From NCBI RefSeq assembly GCF_022179385.1, contig NZ_BPQS01000008.1:166661-230660 (forward strand): a stretch of 64,000 nucleotides of DNA. Direction: 5' to 3'. The position numbers and the translations under genes are program-made. The first letter of the stretch is position 1, and each line of letters begins with the position of its first letter. The stretch is from Methylobacterium longum. Its GTDB lineage: Bacteria > Pseudomonadota > Alphaproteobacteria > Rhizobiales > Beijerinckiaceae. Of the stretch, positions 59,311 through 64,000 are shown one piece after another. The notes below the pieces were generated by a model. The model was given only the letters and a program-made list of their open reading frames with translations, ran no database searches and was not told where the DNA came from.

Positions 59311-60579
59311 ATGCATCACTTCCAGTACCGCGACGGGCGCCTGCACGCCGAGGACGTCGACCTGACCGGCCTCGCCGCGGAGGTCGGCACGCCGTTCTAC
59401 TGCTACAGCACCGCCACCTTGGAGCGGCACTACCGCGTGTTCGCCGAGGCGTTCGCGGGCGACGACGCGCTGGTCTGCTTCGCGATGAAGGCGAATTCGA
59501 ACCAGGCCGTCCTGCGAACCCTCGCGGCCCGGGGCGCCGGCATGGACATCGTCTCGGGGGGCGAGCTGCACCGGGCGTTGGCGGCCGGGGTCGATCCCGC
59601 CAAGATCGTCTTCTCGGGCGTGGGAAAGACCGGCGCCGAGATGGAGGCGGCGCTGAAGGCCGGCATCTTCTGCTTCAATGTCGAGAGCGAGCCGGAACTC
59701 ACGGCCCTGTCCGAGACGGCCATCAGCCTGGGCCTCAAGGCGCCGGTCTCGATCCGGGTGAACCCCGACGTGGACGCCGGCACGCACGCCAAGATCTCCA
59801 CCGGCAAGTACGAGAACAAGTTCGGCATCCCGATCAACCGGGCGCCGGCGGTCTACGCGGCGGCGGCCGCCCTGCCGGGCCTCGCCGTGCACGGCGTCGA
59901 CATGCATATCGGCAGCCAGATCACGGATCTCGCTCCCTTCGCCGACGCCGCGCGGCTGCTCGCCGACCTCGCCCGGAAGCTGATGGCGGCGGGCCATCCG
60001 CTCCGCCACATCGATTTCGGCGGCGGCCTCGGAATCCCCTACCGCGACGACAACGCCCCGCCCCCCGACCCGGCGGCGCTCGCCGCGACCCTGCGGCCCC
60101 ACTTCGCACCCCTGGGCCTGCGTCCGGTCTTCGAGATCGGCCGGATGATCGCCGGCAATGCCGGGATCCTGGTGACCCGCGTGCTCTACGTGAAGCACAG
60201 CGCGGGGCGCACCTTCGTGATCGTCGACGCGGCGATGAACGACCTGATCCGCCCGACCCTGTACGAGGCCTATCACGGCCTGCGTCCCGTCATCGAGCCG
60301 GACCCCGACACCGCGCAACACGTCGTCGACGTGGTCGGCCCGGTCTGCGAGAGCGGCGACTATCTCGCCCTTAACCGCGAGATGCCCGCCGTGAAGGCCG
60401 GCGACCTGATCGCCGTCATGAGCGCGGGCGCCTACGGGGCGGTCCAGTCCTGCACCTACAACACCCGGCCGCTGGTGCCGGAGGTGCTGGTGCGGGAGGA
60501 CCGCGCCGCGATCGTGCGCCCCCGCGTCGAGGTCGAGACCCTCGTGGCCCTCGACCGCGTGCCGGACTGGCTCGCGTGA
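59311..60579 (+). CDS. lysA: diaminopimelate decarboxylase
   Basis: 422-aa PLP enzyme for the last step of lysine synthesis. PLP Lys60 in CFAMKANSNQAVLR, the glycine-rich HIDFGGGLGIPY, EIGRMIAGNAGIL and CESGDYLALNRE are all present. The start ATG gives MHHFQYRDGRLHAEDVDL, usual for the family. The stop overlaps the glycosyltransferase start. Confidence 0.96.
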   Translation: MHHFQYRDGRLHAEDVDLTGLAAEVGTPFYCYSTATLERHYRVFAEAFAGDDALVCFAMKANSNQAVLRTLAARGAGMDIVSGGELHRALAAGVDPAKIVFSGVGKTGAEMEAALKAGIFCFNVESEPELTALSETAISLGLKAPVSIRVNPDVDAGTHAKISTGKYENKFGIPINRAPAVYAAAAALPGLAVHGVDMHIGSQITDLAPFADAARLLADLARKLMAAGHPLRHIDFGGGLGIPYRDDNAPPPDPAALAATLRPHFAPLGLRPVFEIGRMIAGNAGILVTRVLYVKHSAGRTFVIVDAAMNDLIRPTLYEAYHGLRPVIEPDPDTAQHVVDVVGPVCESGDYLALNREMPAVKAGDLIAVMSAGAYGAVQSCTYNTRPLVPEVLVREDRAAIVRPRVEVETLVALDRVPDWLA

Positions 60580-61430
60580 CCGGCGGCGTCGCGACCGGCT
60601 CGCCTTCGGGGAATCACCGGGCTGGCCGCCTGCCGCTCTCCATCTTCCTCATCGCGCACGACGAAGTGGACCGGATCGGCGCGACCATCCGGGCGGTGCG
60701 CGACCTGACCGACGACCTCGTGGTGGTCGATTCGGGCTCCACGGACGGCACGCAGGCGCTCGCCGCGTCGCTCGGCGCGCGGGTGATCCACAATCCCTGG
60801 CCGGGCTACGGCCCGCAGAAGCGCTTCGCCGAGGAGCAGTGCCGGCATGTCTGGCTCCTGAACCTCGACGCCGACGAGGTGGTGCCGGACGCGCTTGCCC
60901 GCGAGATCCGCGGCCTGTTCGCATCGGGCGAGCCGCGCCAACCGGCGTGGCGGATCGGGATCGCCGAGATCTTCCCCGGCGAGGCGCACCCGCACCCGCT
61001 CGCCTACCGGCTGACCCCGGTGCGGCTCTACCGGAAGGACCGGGGCCGCTACGCCGCCTCGCCGGTCCACGACCGGGTCGTCCTGGAGGCGGGGGTGCGG
61101 CCCGGGCGGCTTCGGGGCGTGATCCACCATTTCTCCGTGCGCTCGCTGGGCGACCAGCTCGACAAGCTCAACCGCTACTCCGACCAGCAGGCGGACGATC
61201 TGGAGGCGCGGGGCGTCGTGATTCCGACGTGGCGGGTCTTCGTCGAGCTGCCGGGCAACTTCCTCAAGGCCTATCTCGGCCGGCGCCATGCCGTGCGCGG
61301 CACCTACGGCTTCCTGACCGCAATGAACTACGCGATCTCGCGCCACCTGCGCGTCGCCAAGCACGTCGAGCGCCGCCGCCTCGCCGCCACCCACCGGGAT
61401 CGGGTTGACCCGCCCGATCCGACCTTCTAG
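60576..61430 (+). CDS. family 2 glycosyltransferase (WaaE/KdtX-like)
   Basis: 284 aa from a GTG overlapping the lysA stop (GTGA). GT-A fold: PLSIFLIAHDEVDRIGATI, VVVDSGSTDGTQALAASLGA, NLDADEVVPDAL (DxD-like), then YRKDRGRYAASPVHDRV. The pattern fits glycosyltransferases that decorate the LPS core, such as WaaE/KdtX. Acceptor not known. Confidence 0.82.
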   Translation: MTGGVATGSPSGNHRAGRLPLSIFLIAHDEVDRIGATIRAVRDLTDDLVVVDSGSTDGTQALAASLGARVIHNPWPGYGPQKRFAEEQCRHVWLLNLDADEVVPDALAREIRGLFASGEPRQPAWRIGIAEIFPGEAHPHPLAYRLTPVRLYRKDRGRYAASPVHDRVVLEAGVRPGRLRGVIHHFSVRSLGDQLDKLNRYSDQQADDLEARGVVIPTWRVFVELPGNFLKAYLGRRHAVRGTYGFLTAMNYAISRHLRVAKHVERRRLAATHRDRVDPPDPTF

Positions 61431-61442
61431 AGCCAGAGCGCC

Positions 61443-61534
61443 GGAGACGTGGCCGAGCGGCTGAAGGCACTCGTTTGCTAAATGAGCATACCCAGAAATG
61501 GGTATCGAGGGTTCGAATCCCTCCGTCTCCGCCA
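61443..61534 (+). tRNA. tRNA-Ser (GCT)
   Basis: Acceptor GGAGACG/CGTCTCC, anticodon stem CTCGT/ATGAG with loop TTGCTAA, long variable arm (CATACCC/GGGTATC), T-arm GAGGGTTCGAATCCCTC, G73, encoded CCA. It lies at the start of a mobile-element region. Confidence 0.95.
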
Positions 61535-61843
61535 GATTTCCCATTCCAGCCAGTTATTGAGCTGGCGTTTCGCCAAGAGCTTAATTTCTTCGCTCCTGGC
61601 GGCACTTTGCGCAGGCCGCATATCCGAGCTGAGCGGCTGAGACGCACTCGGGCGGATTTGCGGGCCCTTCTCGCGTCGCCGTCTCGCTTCAGCCTGGCGC
61701 CAGTACCACCGTCTCAGCCTGCGCCCCAGGCAGATCAACCGTCGGCAGTCTCCGCGCCCGCACACAGCCTCGTCCCTCTCGATCGCATGAGCCGATGATG
61801 TCAGGGGGGCGGACTGTTCGAGCGAGTCGTTCGAGGCGGCGGC
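61535..61843. other. intergenic region after tRNA-Ser
   Basis: 309 bases without a supported gene. Probably the edge of a mobile region. Confidence 0.35.
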
Positions 61844-63222
61844 TCAGGCCATAGCCAAGCCCGCTCGCTGCTCGACCCAGTCCAGCGGCAGGCGGGTGTC
61901 TCGCATCAGCTGAGCCGCGTTCAACTCGAGGGGGTGATCGCCCGCGATCAATCGGGCCGTAATGTCGGGCGCCAGGTAGCTGAGCCGCAGCAGTCGCGCG
62001 GTATAGGGGCGCGTCAGACCCTCGGCCCGCGCCACCTCGTCAATCAACATCGGCGTGTCGCCCGTCAGCCGCTCGCGGATGCGATGCGCCCGGCCGAGCA
62101 GCCGACCCAGGCTCGCGTCTGGATCAGGGCCCGCCGCCTCGCCCGGCAGCATCAAGCGCATCTCCATACCGACACGCTTCAACTCCACCGCTACCGCCAG
62201 CCGCAGCGGCAACTCAGCTGCGGTCGAGCCCTCTGTCTCCTCCCGCTTGGCCACGCCGAGTCGATGCAGCAGCGCAGCGCCGTCGATCGCGATCTCAATC
62301 CGCCCGGTGTGCACGTCGATGCGGGTGACGACGGTCTGCAGGAGCTGCCGCTGCTGCGACTGCGGCAGCTCCGGCCACTGCGCCGCCAGCCGCGCGGCTG
62401 CTACCACCATCGCGTGCTGCTCGGGGGCCGACTGTTCGCGCGCGAGATCCTGCAGCGCGTTCGCATCCACGAGCAGCGCACGCAGGCGGTCCGTCACCAC
62501 CGCCTCGAGCTTGGCCGCCGGAATGCGCTGACCAGCGATCTTTGGCCCGTCACCGGCGGCCGCGGTCGTCACATCCGCCTCGCTCACATCGTGTGGCTCG
62601 TTCCTATCAGCGCCGGCCGCGCCGGTGATCAGGCGCCGCGAGACATAGTAGCGGTAGCGCACCCCGCGCTTGTTGGTGTGGGTCGGCGTCAGCCGCTCGC
62701 CAGCGGCGTCGTAGACCAGCCCGGCCAACAGGCTCGGCGCCTCCGAGCGAACGCCCTCGTCGCGCTCGATCCGGTTCTGCGCCAGGATCGCCTGCGCCTC
62801 GGCAAACAGCTCCGCATCGACGATCGCCGCGTGCTCGCCGGGGTAGGCTTCGCCCTTGTGCACCACCTCGCCGCGGTAGAGCCGGTTGGCCAGCATCGCG
62901 TACAGCGCGCCCCGCCCGAGCGGCTGGCCGCCGAAGGCGCCGCCATCGGCCGCGCGTCGCGCCTTGCTGTGGATGCCGGCCTGAGCCAGCTCGGCCGCTA
63001 GAAGCCGCACCGAGCGCAGGCCCCAGTAGCGGCGGAAGATCAGCCGCACCGTCTCGGCCTCGGCCTCGTTCACGACGAGCTTGCGCTCGGCCATGTCGTA
63101 GCCGAGCGGCGGCAAGCCAGCCATCCACATACCCTTGCGCTTGCTCGCGGCGATCGTGTCGCGGATGCGCTCGCCGGTGACCTCGCGCTCGAACTGGGCG
63201 AAAGACCAGAGCACGTTGGACT
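61844..63222 (-). pseudogene. large serine recombinase, 5' part removed by IS insertion
   Basis: About 460 codons are left. They start within NVLWSFAQFEREVTGERIRD, the end of the resolvase catalytic domain, then the Recombinase domain (LPPLGYDMAERKLVVNEAEA, RLYRGEVVHKGEAYPG), a zinc-ribbon/coiled-coil region and a C-terminal helical tail. The catalytic Ser domain is missing; the frame continues only as antisense of the IS. The break is at about 63222. The protein is presumably inactive. Confidence 0.8.
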
Positions 63223-63269
63223 TGCCTCGAGAAAGTGGAGAGCTCTTTTCCTGAAGGAGGAGGGTTCCG

Positions 63270-63566
63270 ATGGCAGACCGGAAGCAGACCTTTACCCCCG
63301 AGTTTCGTGCTGAGGCGGTTCGGCTAGCGCAGACGAGTGGGCGGTCCCGCCGCGAGGTAGCCGCCGATCTCGGCGTGGGGCTCTCGACGCTGCGCAACTG
63401 GATCGACGGCCGGCGTGACCGTGAGATGGACCATCCGCCGGCCGATCGGCAGGAGGACATGGCCGCCGAGCTCAAGCGCCTGCGGCGCGAGAACGAGGTG
63501 CTGCGCCAGGAGCGGGAGATCCTGAAGCGGGCCACGGCTTTTTTCGCCAAGGAGGGAAGTCGATGA
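63270..63566 (+). CDS. IS3-family transposase OrfA
   Basis: 98 aa: helix-turn-helix (FTPEFRAEAVRLAQTSGRSR, DLGVGLSTLRNWIDG) and a leucine-zipper-like coiled coil (AELKRLRRENEVLRQEREIL). Stop overlaps the orfB ATG. The tract GGCTTTTTTCGCC before the end could allow a -1 frameshift to make OrfAB. Confidence 0.9.
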   Translation: MADRKQTFTPEFRAEAVRLAQTSGRSRREVAADLGVGLSTLRNWIDGRRDREMDHPPADRQEDMAAELKRLRRENEVLRQEREILKRATAFFAKEGSR

Positions 63567-64000
63567 GGTTCCGCCTCATCGACGCGGCGAAGAAGGACTT
63601 CCCGGTCGCGCGCCTGTGCAAGGTCCTCAACCTCAGTCCGAGCGGCTATTTCGCCTGGAAGGACCGCCCGGCCTCGACGCGGCAGCGCGAGGATCTCGTG
63701 CTGCTTGCCCACGTCCGCTCCGCCTTCACGCTCTCGCACGAGACGTATGGCAGCCCGCGCATGACTCACGAGCTGCGCGAGCAGGGTTTGGCGGCCGGCC
63801 GGCGACGCGTGGCCCGGCTGATGCGGGAGAACGGGCTCAAAGCCCGCCAGCCGCGGCGCTTCCGGCGCACCACGGACAGCGGTCACGCCTTTCCAGTCGC
63901 GCCCAACCACCTCGACCAGGACTTCACGGCGGCTGGGCCGGATCGGAAGTGGGGGAGCGACATCTCCTACATCTGGACGGGGGAGGGCTGGTTGTACCTG
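63563..64000 (+). CDS. IS3-family transposase OrfB (partial, runs off window)
   Basis: 146 codons visible. HTH_21-like segment (YGSPRMTHELREQGLAAGRR) and the start of the rve/DDE domain (DQDFTAAGPDRKWGSDISYI) with the first catalytic Asp. The other DDE residues are beyond the window edge. Confidence 0.9.
   Translation, partial: MRFRLIDAAKKDFPVARLCKVLNLSPSGYFAWKDRPASTRQREDLVLLAHVRSAFTLSHETYGSPRMTHELREQGLAAGRRRVARLMRENGLKARQPRRFRRTTDSGHAFPVAPNHLDQDFTAAGPDRKWGSDISYIWTGEGWLYL

Larger units (their letters stand above)
63223..64000 (+). mobile_element. IS3-family insertion sequence (left part)
   Basis: Starts near TGCCTCGAGAAAGTGGAG, a likely terminal inverted repeat beginning TG, and contains orfA and orfB in the usual -1 relation. 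The right end and target duplication lie outside the window. Confidence 0.8.

Noticed and set aside
63223..63910. N-terminal part of the long minus-strand recombinase frame
   Set aside because: This stretch is antisense to the IS3 transposase genes; the frame is open by chance across the insertion junction.

Overview
The window is about 64 kb of GC-rich alphaproteobacterial chromosome. Gene content points to the Rhizobiales, most likely Methylobacterium or a close relative: RegBA redox sensor pair, intracellular PHB depolymerase, NepR-EcfG general stress pair, ChpT, a CpdR-like receiver, GlnE, EipA (DUF1134), and a tRNA-His with A73 and no G-1. The genus is inferred; no marker here proves it.

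Backbone, 1-25,700: cell-wall genes amiC and mrcA; purQ-purS; the redox pair regB-regA; phaZ; a tartrate/malate-type dehydrogenase; a ClC transporter with CBS domains; tRNA-His; glnE; then chpT followed by a receptor-less chemotaxis-type operon (hybrid cheA, cheW, cheY, cheB, cheR); an asparaginase-like and isochorismatase-like pair; and nepR-ecfG.

Accessory cassette, 26,626-31,649: four genes, the first three visibly AT-richer than the backbone, encode a membrane-anchored SGNH protein, an MBOAT acyltransferase, an acyl carrier protein and an FkbH-type HAD/GNAT enzyme. The architecture matches the dlt operon (DltD, DltB, DltC), but the adenylating enzyme DltA is replaced by an FkbH-like enzyme. 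A plausible job is to load a glyceryl-type group onto the carrier and export it onto a cell-envelope glycan or lipid. This is the most interesting system in the window.

Genomic island, 32,075-50,386: an 18.3 kb element sits at the 3' end of tRNA-Thr(TGT), bounded by perfect 50 bp direct repeats. It carries a tyrosine integrase, an AlpA-like regulator, a RepA-like ATPase and many small phage-type genes. It also holds a degraded tail-tape-measure gene with a citrate/tricarballylate-type transporter inside it, and repeated copies of the 3' end of that tape-measure gene between cargo genes. Cargo includes an F1-ATPase zeta-subunit paralogue, a methyltransferase, an LprI-domain protein, a HEPN-like protein, a complete tRNA with anticodon CAT, a putative metallopeptidase and a strongly structured non-coding segment.

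Backbone, 50,415-61,534: a secreted propeller-like protein, small proteins, a CpdR-like receiver, hpt, cysQ, a YHS-like protein, eipA, a coiled-coil membrane protein, a cysteine-rich secreted protein, lptM-lysA-glycosyltransferase, and tRNA-Ser(GCT). The right edge begins another mobile region: a large serine recombinase cut by an IS3-family element that runs off the window.

Long open frames antisense to GC-rich genes were treated as artefacts. Start codons were chosen by ribosome binding sites, overlaps and family start positions, and differ from the longest open frame in many genes.
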